Part shown: in pieces, positions 54,874 to 63,281 of the stretch
Layout: the number at the start of each line of letters is the position of its first letter
How positions within the stretch are numbered: the first letter of the stretch is position 1
Source: Lysinibacillus irui
GTDB taxonomy: Bacteria > Bacillota > Bacilli > Bacillales_A > Planococcaceae
Direction of reading: 5' to 3'
Assembly: GCF_028877475.1 (NCBI RefSeq)
Contig: NZ_CP113527.1
Coordinates: forward strand, 1,419,501 to 1,483,500
Length of the DNA: 64,000 bases
Position numbers and translations under genes: made by a program
Notes under the pieces: generated by a model
The model's input: the letters and a program-made list of their open reading frames with translations, nothing else
Told to the model about the DNA's origin: nothing
Database searches by the model: none

Positions 54874-55341
54874 ATGGGTAAAAAATTTGAAGCACAATTA
54901 ATTGGAACAGATTTAAAAATAGCGGTAGTAGTAGGACGTTTTAATGAGTTTATTACAAGCAAATTATTGGATGGAGCAATGGATGGTTTAACACGACATG
55001 GAGTAGATGAAGCATCTATTGACGTAGCGTGGGTTCCTGGAGCTTTTGAAGTTCCATTTATTGCTAAGCAATTAGCAGAAACAAAGAAATATGATGCCAT
55101 TATTGGATTAGGAACTGTTATTCGTGGATCAACAACACATTATGACTATGTGTGCAATGAGTCGGCAAAAGGTATTGCCAATGTGTCCTTAACAACAAAT
55201 GTCCCTGTTATTTTCGGTATTGTCACAACAGAAAATATTGAACAGGCAATTGAACGTGCTGGCACGAAGTCTGGTAATAAAGGCTATGATGCTGCAATGT
55301 CAGCAATTGAAATGGCAAATCTGAAAAAAATGATTGGATAA
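54874..55341 (+). CDS. ribH: 6,7-dimethyl-8-ribityllumazine synthase
   Basis: A 155-residue lumazine synthase forming icosahedral shells. Motifs: [41 protein letters not shown] (catalytic H) and [35 protein letters not shown], 15 bp after ribB. Last gene of the operon. Confidence 0.97.
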   Translation: MGKKFEAQLIGTDLKIAVVVGRFNEFITSKLLDGAMDGLTRHGVDEASIDVAWVPGAFEVPFIAKQLAETKKYDAIIGLGTVIRGSTTHYDYVCNESAKGIANVSLTTNVPVIFGIVTTENIEQAIERAGTKSGNKGYDAAMSAIEMANLKKMIG

Positions 55342-55475
55342 GAACATGTTCTAATAGCCATCACATCATTTGTTTTCTTGAATATTTTTAATATCCATGG
55401 GAAAAATATGCTTAAGTGTATTTATTGAAAGTTGTTTATCATAAATGTACTAATCTTGAGCTGGCTCAGTAGGAG

Positions 55476-56939
55476 ATGAGAAGTATTTCATCAATGGAAC
55501 AAATGATTAATTTGAAAATGCTGAAATCACTATTTCAACGCTCTGCTGATGTGATATTCCAACAGTATAAATTTCAGCAATATACGGTACATTTTATAAC
55601 TTGTGATGCGATGGTAGACGAGCAAATACTTCAAACAGTGATTGTTCAACGGGTTCAAGACTTATTAAATAATAGCTCTGACGAAATGCTAGCAGAACAA
55701 ATAGAACAGCATTTACAAATTCCTTATCTTCAAAAGGTACTAACGAAAGAGGATATACTGACAAGAGTTTATAAGGGCCACGTATTATTGTATTTTGAGG
55801 AAAATCAATTATTATATTCGAGCAATATTTCAAAACGACCTAACCGAGAGCCTGGAGAAACAACACTTGAATTAGTAGTTAAAGGACCTAGAGATGACTT
55901 TATTGAAGATATATTCATTAATATTGCTTTGTTAAGAAAACGATTACCAACCAATTCATTTAGTGTCGAGACATTAGAAATTGGTAAACGTTCTAAAACT
56001 ACAGTAGCGATCCTTTTTATGGAAGATATTGTGAACCTCAATATGCTGGAGCAAATTCGATTACAATTACAAAAGATTGATACGGATATCGTTGTCAATG
56101 GTGATTTATTAATGGAAGCAATCGAGAAAACTGCCACGATTCTTCCAAGACATGACTATACCGGAAGACCAGATTTTGCAGTCCAGGCATTGATTAGGGG
56201 AAGAATACTTCTCATGATTGATGGTGTTTCGTATGCCATGATTACACCAACAAATATTATGTTGCTTTTTAAATCGGCAGAAGATAATGAATATCCTATT
56301 ATTGTCAGTTCAATGGAACGAGTGCTACGAATTGTAGGCATAATGATTAGTATGTTATTACCCGGCTTTTGGCTTGCATTAACAACTTTCCATCAAGAAC
56401 AGCTACCTTTTCTACTTCTTGCAACGGTTGTAGAGTCAAGAACGGGTTTACCATTTCCAACGATTTTAGAAATACTACTAATGCTATTTATGTTTGAACT
56501 GTTTCGTGAAGCGAACTTACGTCTACCCAGTGCTGTCAGTGGCTCCGTTAGTGTGGTAGGTGGCTTAATTATCGGCGATGCTGCGATAAAAGCTGGTGTT
56601 ACAAGCCCTTCGATGATTGTGGTGATTGCCATTTCAAGTATTGCTGCTTTTACACTTGTTAATCAATCATTCGTGACAGCTATGAGTATTTTCCGATTAA
56701 TCATCATTATTGCATCTGCATTTTTGGGTTTATTTGGGTTTTTTATTTCAGTCTTCTTCATTCTACTGTATACAGCAAATATGCAAGTACTAGGTGTACC
56801 ATATATTAACTTTAGTGCAGATTTTGAAAAAGGCAATATTAGAAAATCTTTATTACGTGTTTCTCCAAAGGGCTATAGCAAGCGACCTTCCTTTTTAAAG
56901 CCACAAGATCGAACACGTACTTCAAGTAAAAATAAATAA
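55476..56939 (+). CDS. Orphan GerA family spore germination protein
   Basis: A 487-residue GerA-type A subunit with N-terminal soluble domain (ILFMEDIVNLN; RPDFAVQALIRGRILLMIDG) and C-terminal helices (FHQEQLPFLLLATVVESRTGLPFP). Unlike the set at 40-43.8 kb, no B or C subunit gene is adjacent; a terminator follows at once. ATG 55476 is very close to AGGAG, and ATG 55494 is an alternative. It may join another receptor or act like SpoVAF, a GerA homologue without partners. Confidence 0.85.
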   Translation: MRSISSMEQMINLKMLKSLFQRSADVIFQQYKFQQYTVHFITCDAMVDEQILQTVIVQRVQDLLNNSSDEMLAEQIEQHLQIPYLQKVLTKEDILTRVYKGHVLLYFEENQLLYSSNISKRPNREPGETTLELVVKGPRDDFIEDIFINIALLRKRLPTNSFSVETLEIGKRSKTTVAILFMEDIVNLNMLEQIRLQLQKIDTDIVVNGDLLMEAIEKTATILPRHDYTGRPDFAVQALIRGRILLMIDGVSYAMITPTNIMLLFKSAEDNEYPIIVSSMERVLRIVGIMISMLLPGFWLALTTFHQEQLPFLLLATVVESRTGLPFPTILEILLMLFMFELFREANLRLPSAVSGSVSVVGGLIIGDAAIKAGVTSPSMIVVIAISSIAAFTLVNQSFVTAMSIFRLIIIIASAFLGLFGFFISVFFILLYTANMQVLGVPYINFSADFEKGNIRKSLLRVSPKGYSKRPSFLKPQDRTRTSSKNK

Positions 56940-56949
56940 CTTTTCAAAG

Positions 56950-56982
56950 AAGATCAGGTATTGTTAGTACCTGGTCTTTTTC
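56950..56982 (+). terminator. Intrinsic terminator after orphan gerA
   Basis: Eleven-bp AAGATCAGGTA/TACCTGGTCTT stem (one wobble) and T-run. Confidence 0.88.
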
Positions 56983-57228
56983 TTTGTTTTATTTTAGTGA
57001 AAAGAGACATAAAACGTTACTATTTACCTTTTTAGTTTACTTTCTTGTTAAGGATTATTAAACTATTTGTTAAGTGTATAATTTTAGTAATGGAAAAATA
57101 AAATTTGATTTTATGTTTTAATTTATGTAGGATATACAAGCAATGTTCGCAATACAAACGATACAATAGAGTTAATTATAATATAATAATATTCTAGAAT
57201 ATTTATAGATGAGGAAGTCCCGTTTTAT

Positions 57229-58536
57229 ATGAAAAATCGAAAAGTAAAACTAATATTAATTCTATCAACGTTTTTATTATGTTTGTTTACAAGTTTAAAC
57301 ATCTTTACATCCTATGTAAAAATTAAAAAGACCGTTGAGGAGTCGATTGCCAATCAAAGTTTAGAGGCTGCCCGTTCCATTGCTTCATCTATTGATACGG
57401 ATGCTTATCAGCAATTTTTGAATAATCCACAGGAAAATGCGTATTATTGGAAAGTAAGAAGCTACTTAAACGATGCAAGAATAAAACTGGGTGCACTATT
57501 TGTTTACACCCTAAAGGTGGATAATCCAGAAGTATCGACAGCCATGATTACAGGGATGCCAAAAGAAATGAGAGAGGGCTTCGAAATTGGGGTAGTTTGT
57601 ACCGTTCCCGCGAAGGAAGTTGAAAAAGCTTATAACGGTGAAACCTATGTTACAGAGGTCATACATGACTCTATACATGGTTCCTACTTATCAGTTGGCG
57701 CACCCATCAAAGATGACAATGGGAAAATTATTGGGTTTTTAGGTATTGATATTAGCGCAGATACTTTAAATGGTATTAAAGGTAAAGTCATTGAAGACAA
57801 TCTATTTATTTTTATCTTTAATGGAGTCTTTATTTTAATTGTCATTGGTTCTTTTTTATTTTTACAGAGATGGTATCAAAAGGAAGTAGCGAAAGAAGTT
57901 GGTGCTACTGAAGACACATATCAAGCAGAAATCAAAGCATTGATTACGTCGGTGTCATCATTACGTCATGATTTTACGAATCATATTCAAGTATTACACG
58001 GTCTTCTTCAATTAGAAAAGACTGAGCAAGCCAAACAATATTTGTCTTCACTATCCAAAGAGGTTCAAGCAATTAAATCATTAAAGTTAAATATTGATCA
58101 TCCAGGTTTATCCATATTATTGCAAACGAAAAAGTTAACGGCACAGAATCATAACATCGATATGGATTTTACTATCTCTCAAGATGACTTTAATAAGATT
58201 AAAACGACAGATTTAATCAAGATTCTATCGAACTTAATTGATAATGCCATAGATGCTGCAGTAGAGTTACCGGAGGGACAACGTAAAATAATGATTTGCT
58301 GTCGAGCAGATGAAGCACAATATGAATTTAAAATTACCAATACAGGTCCAAATATTGCTCATCCTGACCAAATATTTAAACAAGGTTTCTCAACGAAAAA
58401 ACTTGAGAATGGTAGACTAAGAGGACAAGGATTATTTATAGTTAAAGAAATTGTTTCAAAATATAATGGTCATATTTCGATCGATTCATCAACACATTTA
58501 GAAACGACTGCCATTGTTAATATACCAATAAAATAA
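57229..58536 (+). CDS. Orphan sensor histidine kinase, SpoB/DcuS-CitA type
   Basis: A 435-residue membrane kinase: helices at 8-28 and 192-213 enclose an extracellular PAS/Cache-like sensor of about 160 residues. The SpoB-type dimerisation helix has H247 in LRHDFTNHIQVLHGLLQ, followed by a GHKL ATPase domain with NLIDNAIDAA (N box) and GRLRGQGLFIV (G box). No response regulator or transporter is adjacent, which is unusual for this class. ATG after GAGGAAG. Confidence 0.88.
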   Translation: MKNRKVKLILILSTFLLCLFTSLNIFTSYVKIKKTVEESIANQSLEAARSIASSIDTDAYQQFLNNPQENAYYWKVRSYLNDARIKLGALFVYTLKVDNPEVSTAMITGMPKEMREGFEIGVVCTVPAKEVEKAYNGETYVTEVIHDSIHGSYLSVGAPIKDDNGKIIGFLGIDISADTLNGIKGKVIEDNLFIFIFNGVFILIVIGSFLFLQRWYQKEVAKEVGATEDTYQAEIKALITSVSSLRHDFTNHIQVLHGLLQLEKTEQAKQYLSSLSKEVQAIKSLKLNIDHPGLSILLQTKKLTAQNHNIDMDFTISQDDFNKIKTTDLIKILSNLIDNAIDAAVELPEGQRKIMICCRADEAQYEFKITNTGPNIAHPDQIFKQGFSTKKLENGRLRGQGLFIVKEIVSKYNGHISIDSSTHLETTAIVNIPIK

Positions 58537-58540
58537 CAGG

Positions 58541-58580
58541 AAAAAAGCTTTCTACAAAACAATTGTGGGGAGCTTTTTTT
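58541..58580 (+). terminator. Intrinsic terminator after the kinase gene
   Basis: AAAAAAGCTTTCTAC pairs with GTGGGGAGCTTTTTT (wobbles), ending in T-run. Confidence 0.8.
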
Positions 58581-58637
58581 AATATGTAGGACATACATTA
58601 CAAAGTATAAAGTGATATGATGGAGGAGATGAAGAAA

Positions 58638-59186
58638 ATGGAAAAGAGCCTCCTGGCATTAATGAAAAAGGGCGGGCTTATTTTGTATGGAAGGCATGGG
58701 GCAGCAACGGTTGGTGTAGATCAACCCTATGGTACATTTCATAGTTGTCAAAATCAGAGAAACTTATCAGAACAAGGGCGTAGGGAAGCTGTTTATTTTG
58801 GTCAAATGCTACGTTATTGGCAAATCCCTATCCTTTCTCCTATTGCAACAAGTCCATTTTGTCGAACAATTGAAACCGCTCGGCTGGCATTTCCAAATTA
58901 CGATGTACAAATTGTGCCCTTTTTGTATGACATCTATAAGTTAGGTGGCGATCTTCCTAGCAGTGAGCAAACTAGAATATTAATAGCCCTTTCATCTATG
59001 CTGGAAATAATTCCGCCACAGGGCATGAACAGTGTAATCATTGGCCATAGCTTTCCTAGAGATGTGGGACTTGGCATCCTCCCCGATATGGGAACGGTAG
59101 TAATACGGCCAAAAGGTCCAGGTCAAGGATATGATATTGTGAAGAAATTAACTTTAGAAGATTTAGCAAAAATAGATTCCATTTGA
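58638..59186 (+). CDS. Histidine phosphatase family protein
   Basis: A 182-residue phosphatase with the RHG catalytic motif (YGRHGAA), second arginine/histidine elements SPFCRTIETARLAF and VIIGHSFP. Substrate unknown. Start at 58638 has GGAGG 11 bases upstream; upstream in-frame ATGs overlap that RBS. It is 13 bp from the GNAT gene, likely cotranscribed. Confidence 0.85.
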   Translation: MEKSLLALMKKGGLILYGRHGAATVGVDQPYGTFHSCQNQRNLSEQGRREAVYFGQMLRYWQIPILSPIATSPFCRTIETARLAFPNYDVQIVPFLYDIYKLGGDLPSSEQTRILIALSSMLEIIPPQGMNSVIIGHSFPRDVGLGILPDMGTVVIRPKGPGQGYDIVKKLTLEDLAKIDSI

Positions 59187-59199
59187 GAAGAGGGACAAT

Positions 59200-60045
59200 A
59201 TGAAGATCAAAACTGTTTCACAGTGCACGTTAGAGGAAGTATTGAAAGCATGGAATAAAGGCTTTGAAGGATATTTTGTTGAAATCAACATGACGGCAGA
59301 AATGTTTTTGCATCGATTAGTTGGGGAGGGGCTGTCTCCAACGCATTCTATTGTTATTTTTGACCAGGATGAACCAATTGCAATCGTTCTAAACGGTTTC
59401 CGTATCGTCAATGGCAAGAAAACTGCTTGGAATGGTGGCACAGGTATTTCACCAGACTATCGTGGTAAAGGAGTTTCCCATTTATTAATGGAAGAAGCCC
59501 TAGCTATCTACGAGCGAGAACAGGTGGAGATCGCTACGTTGGAAGCGATCAAAGAAAATAAGGTAGCCATTGCGGTATATGAGAAATATGGCTATGCTAT
59601 TTCCAATCAGTTGCTATTTTTAAGTGGGGAATATGAAGGGGAATTTGAACATACAGCTCGCATTCATATAGAAACTATTCGCCCTGAGCAACTACCCCAT
59701 TTCCCGTTCTATCAGGAAGATGTGCCGTGGCAATGTAGCTGGCAGAGTGTGAAACAGGGAGAAGCCAAGATTTTTTATAACGACGATAATAAAGCACTGG
59801 GCTATATGCTATACAAAACCGTTTGGAATGATAGTGGTGAAGTGGAGCGAATACTACTCTACCAATTAGAGATACTTGAAGATCGACATCAAAATTTACT
59901 ACCCAACTTTCTCGAAAGCGTCACAACATGTCCAGTCCAAATGACGGCTGTTAACTTTTTAGCTAATAATCCCGCAACTAGCTTTTTATTAAAGAATGGC
60001 CTAAAGGTGACGACAGAGCAGGTACAGATGAAAAAGCAATTCTAA
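59200..60045 (+). CDS. GNAT family N-acetyltransferase
   Basis: A 281-residue acetyltransferase: acetyl-CoA binding motif A at GGTGISPDYRGKGVSHLLMEEAL (about 81-103) and NKVAIAVYEKYGY after it. The C-terminal 130 residues look like a second, degenerate GNAT half. Substrate unknown. RBS GAAGAGGG. Confidence 0.85.
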   Translation: MKIKTVSQCTLEEVLKAWNKGFEGYFVEINMTAEMFLHRLVGEGLSPTHSIVIFDQDEPIAIVLNGFRIVNGKKTAWNGGTGISPDYRGKGVSHLLMEEALAIYEREQVEIATLEAIKENKVAIAVYEKYGYAISNQLLFLSGEYEGEFEHTARIHIETIRPEQLPHFPFYQEDVPWQCSWQSVKQGEAKIFYNDDNKALGYMLYKTVWNDSGEVERILLYQLEILEDRHQNLLPNFLESVTTCPVQMTAVNFLANNPATSFLLKNGLKVTTEQVQMKKQF

Positions 60046-60101
60046 GCAAACTATTGTAATAAAGAACCCGGAATAAAAAATGGAGAACATGTCTTTTATT
60101 G

Positions 60102-60136
60102 AAATAGCGAGCCTCCGGAAGTATGGATGGCTCGCT
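60102..60136. terminator. Hairpin between GNAT and tldE genes
   Basis: Perfect AGCGAGCC/GGCTCGCT stem between convergent genes; flanking T-runs are short, so efficiency is uncertain. Confidence 0.55.
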
Positions 60137-60142
60137 CTTCTA

Positions 60143-61486
60143 TTATTCTACTGTTACTGCTAGTTCTTTAACAATGAAAGAGGGCGAACCATGGCCACTT
60201 GGTAAGAAGTACAGATCTGAGCTAATGGCTTGTATATCTTTTAATAATGTGAAGAAATTACCTGCAATGGTCATTTGTTTGACTGGTGAGGCAATTTGAC
60301 CATCTTGAATATGGAATCCTCTAGCTGCCACTGAAAAATCACCAGAAATACTATTTGTTCCTGAATGAAGTCCTGATAGATCCGTAATAAGCACACCTTC
60401 AGTTAAAGAGTGGATTAATGAGTCCTGTGTCTCTTGGCCGGGTGCAATATAAAAGTTTTGTGGGGCGACAGACAAAGTGTCCTTATAAGATTCTCTTTGT
60501 GCATGACCTGTTGACTCACAGCCGTCTTTTTTGGCTGTTTTTCGATTGTGCAAGAGTGTTTGTAATGTGCCATCGGTAATTATGGCTTGTTGTTTAGTGG
60601 CAACACCTTCACCATCAAAATTGCCTCCTGATAACGCTTCAGGATGATACGGTACAGTGATGAGTGACAATATGTCAGAAGCCACTTGCTGTCCTTCTTT
60701 GCCTTTTAGCAATGACTGATTTTTTTGTGCCTTCTCAGCGGAGAAAATCGGCATAAAGGTACTTAGTAATTCCGCTGCGGCATCATGACGGAGAATGATG
60801 GGATATTTGCTTGAAGGGATGGATTGCTCACCTAAATGGGCGAGAGCCTCCTCAGCAGCAGCCTTGGCAATAGCATCTACATCAAGGGAATGAAAATCTC
60901 TTGTCATTTTCAAATAACTACCAGCTTTTAATTCGTCACCTTGCTTGACAACTGTGGACAGGAAGAGGACTAAGCCGTTTTCCTTATGTGATAAAGATAA
61001 ATTATTACTATTCGCTAAAGCACGTTCAGTTGAATAGTATTGAAGTATACAATAATCGAGCGTTATAATGCGGGGATCATACGCTCTGATTTTTTGCTCT
61101 ATAGCCTTTAAACATTCAATCTTTTCTGGAATACTCACTGCTTCTAGTTCTTCATTATAAAAAGAATGTTGAGCATATTCCTCGCTACCCTCAAAAATAG
61201 AGAGATCTTCAGGCTCATCGAGTACATCCGCATTGGCTTTCACCTGATCAATTAAAAAAGCGATAGAATCATCATCTACTTTTTCTGTATATGCATAGCC
61301 CATCTTTCCATTATAGAGTCCTCGAAGACTGAGACCGCCATCGTCTGATGTTTCATAGCTATCCAATTCACCTTCATAAAGTGTGCACTGAAATGAAGTT
61401 TTCTGTTCATAATAGACTTCTGCTTCTGTTAATCCAGCTTCTACTGCTTGTTGTAAAAGATTTTTTTGGTATTGTGTAATGCTCAT
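60143..61486 (-). CDS. TldE/PmbA family metalloprotease-like subunit
   Basis: A 447-residue partner of TldD, without the metal motif. Typical features are VEAGLTEAEVYYEQKTSFQC near the start, the central GEGVATKQQAII and ALSGGNFDGEG region, and SFIVKELAVTVE at the end. TldD/E complexes degrade unstructured peptides and in some bacteria mature peptide antibiotics. It lies 3 bp after tldD, so they are cotranscribed. Confidence 0.88.
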   Translation of the reverse strand: MSITQYQKNLLQQAVEAGLTEAEVYYEQKTSFQCTLYEGELDSYETSDDGGLSLRGLYNGKMGYAYTEKVDDDSIAFLIDQVKANADVLDEPEDLSIFEGSEEYAQHSFYNEELEAVSIPEKIECLKAIEQKIRAYDPRIITLDYCILQYYSTERALANSNNLSLSHKENGLVLFLSTVVKQGDELKAGSYLKMTRDFHSLDVDAIAKAAAEEALAHLGEQSIPSSKYPIILRHDAAAELLSTFMPIFSAEKAQKNQSLLKGKEGQQVASDILSLITVPYHPEALSGGNFDGEGVATKQQAIITDGTLQTLLHNRKTAKKDGCESTGHAQRESYKDTLSVAPQNFYIAPGQETQDSLIHSLTEGVLITDLSGLHSGTNSISGDFSVAARGFHIQDGQIASPVKQMTIAGNFFTLLKDIQAISSDLYFLPSGHGSPSFIVKELAVTVE

Positions 61487-61489
61487 AGT

Positions 61490-62878
61490 TTATTCCCCCT
61501 TTGTTCCACCAACAGTTATTTCACTCACGCGAATCATCGGCTGACCAACATTGACAGGAAGGCTACCACTAAGTGATCCACACATGCCGGCTCCGTGTGC
61601 AAGATTATTGCCAACTCGATCAACTAGCTGCAATGTTTTAGCTCCATTGCCAATAAGGGTTGCCCCTCGCACAGGTCGTTCAATTTTGCCATCTTTGACG
61701 ATATAAGCTTCCATTACCGCAAAATTATAATCACCAGTGGAAGGGGAAACTTGTCCACCACCCATATATTTTGCATAAATTCCGTATTCTGTAGAAGCGA
61801 TAATATCGGCTGGCGTAGATGTGCCAGGTGCGATAAAGGTATTCGTCATGCGTGATGTTGGGTTAAATCGGTAGGATTGTCGGCGTGAAGAGCCTGTTGG
61901 CTGCGCATTCATGCGTCGAGCATTAAATTTATCAATTAGGTAGCCCTTTAAAATACCATTTTCAATTAAAACATTTCTCCTTGTTTTTTCTCCCTCATCA
62001 TCAATATTAAGCGAACCCCATTCATTCGGAAGTGTGCCGTCATCAATATATGTAACAATTTCAGGAGCCACTCTTTCCCCAATACGATTCGCAAAGACAG
62101 AATTATTTTTAGCAACAGCTGTTGCTTCTAAGCCATGGCCACAAGCCTCATGGAAAATAACGCCACCGAATTCATTATCAATGATGACAGGGAATTTTCC
62201 GCTTGGACATTCATCTGCATGAAGCATCGTTACAGCAATACGTGCAGCTTCTCCTGCGTAATGATTAAGATCCAGTCTTTCAATAAATTCAAAGCCTGCA
62301 TGGGCACCAGGACCATAGAAACCTGTTTGCACTTCAGTACCTTCTTCAGCAGTTGCTCGCATGCTCAGCCTACTATAAATACGTGTGTCCTCTACAAATT
62401 TACCTTCAGAATTAGCGATTAGTACGTTCTGCTGTTCGTCTAAATAACGGACAAATACTTGACTAATACGGGGGTCATAATTTCTAGCGATTGAATCTGC
62501 TTGTCGCATGATAGCGGTTTTCCTGCTGTGCTCCACAGTATTAGGCATACGCAGGATTTGATGAATAGGTGTCACCATCTCCTTATGAAGAGGGTGAATA
62601 GTACCTGACGCACCACCTTTGATAGCTAGTGCTGCTCGTTTGGCTGCTGCCAATAAGCCTTCCTCTGAAAAATCATTAGTGTAGGTATAGATACTTTGAA
62701 GGCCTGAAAAAATTCGAATGCCAATACCAAAATCACGTCCAGCAATACTTTGATCGATTTGTCCGCTTTGTAAAACGAATTCATTAGCATACTTATCTTC
62801 AATGAAGATTTCAGAAAAATCACCACCTGTAGCGAGAGCTGCTTCAAGCACATTTTCTATAATGGATTGTTTAATCAT
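61490..62878 (-). CDS. tldD: TldD family metalloprotease catalytic subunit
   Basis: A 462-residue protease with the HExxxH zinc motif HEACGH (243-248) and the conserved C-terminal metal-ligand region (MCGSLSGSLPVNVGQP). Other family stretches: GRDFGIGIRIF and NARRMNAQPTGSSRRQSYR. AAGGAGG precedes the ATG. Heads a two-gene operon with tldE. A cellular substrate cannot be named. Confidence 0.92.
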   Translation of the reverse strand: MIKQSIIENVLEAALATGGDFSEIFIEDKYANEFVLQSGQIDQSIAGRDFGIGIRIFSGLQSIYTYTNDFSEEGLLAAAKRAALAIKGGASGTIHPLHKEMVTPIHQILRMPNTVEHSRKTAIMRQADSIARNYDPRISQVFVRYLDEQQNVLIANSEGKFVEDTRIYSRLSMRATAEEGTEVQTGFYGPGAHAGFEFIERLDLNHYAGEAARIAVTMLHADECPSGKFPVIIDNEFGGVIFHEACGHGLEATAVAKNNSVFANRIGERVAPEIVTYIDDGTLPNEWGSLNIDDEGEKTRRNVLIENGILKGYLIDKFNARRMNAQPTGSSRRQSYRFNPTSRMTNTFIAPGTSTPADIIASTEYGIYAKYMGGGQVSPSTGDYNFAVMEAYIVKDGKIERPVRGATLIGNGAKTLQLVDRVGNNLAHGAGMCGSLSGSLPVNVGQPMIRVSEITVGGTKGE

Positions 62879-63047
62879 ATAAATTCCTCCTTTTCTTGAT
62901 TATACCAAATTTTTAAAAAGTTCTGTATTATTCTATATTTCTAGATTGGTGATATACAAATTTATGTATATTGCCAATAAAATTTTTTATGACATAATTT
63001 TTATGCAATTTCACCAAACTAATGGAAAGACAGAGGAAGGTGAAGAG

Positions 63048-63272
63048 ATGCAACAACCATATAATGCTGGTGATATAGTTTATATTTTTTATCGCAATCC
63101 ACATATTCAGGATGTAGCGAATATACAGGAAGCGGCGGTAGTCAATCATCCAGAGCAACCAGAGGAGCTAGCTCTATTTTTATTCGAAACCTATTATCCG
63201 ATCACGAATGATATGTTAATTTTTTCAAGTGAGATGGCAGCTGAACAAGCCTATCATCAGTATTTTCACTAG
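63048..63272 (+). CDS. splA: SplA, TRAP-like regulator of spore photoproduct lyase
   Basis: A 74-residue protein resembling B. subtilis SplA (PYNAGDIVYIFYRNPHIQ; EAAVVNHPEQPEELALF), a small TRAP-family-like protein that negatively regulates splB expression. The start at 63048 follows GGAAGGTGAAGAG; the longer frame from 62946 is unlikely. The splB start is 9 bp downstream, so the two form an operon expected to be forespore-specific. Confidence 0.88.
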   Translation: MQQPYNAGDIVYIFYRNPHIQDVANIQEAAVVNHPEQPEELALFLFETYYPITNDMLIFSSEMAAEQAYHQYFH

Positions 63273-63281
63273 GAGGTGGAC

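Noticed and set aside
60143-62878. TldD/TldE as maturation protease of the Cys-rich peptide
   Set aside because: TldD/E do mature some microcins, but these genes lie 41 kb away, match host composition and are common housekeeping genes; no link is visible.
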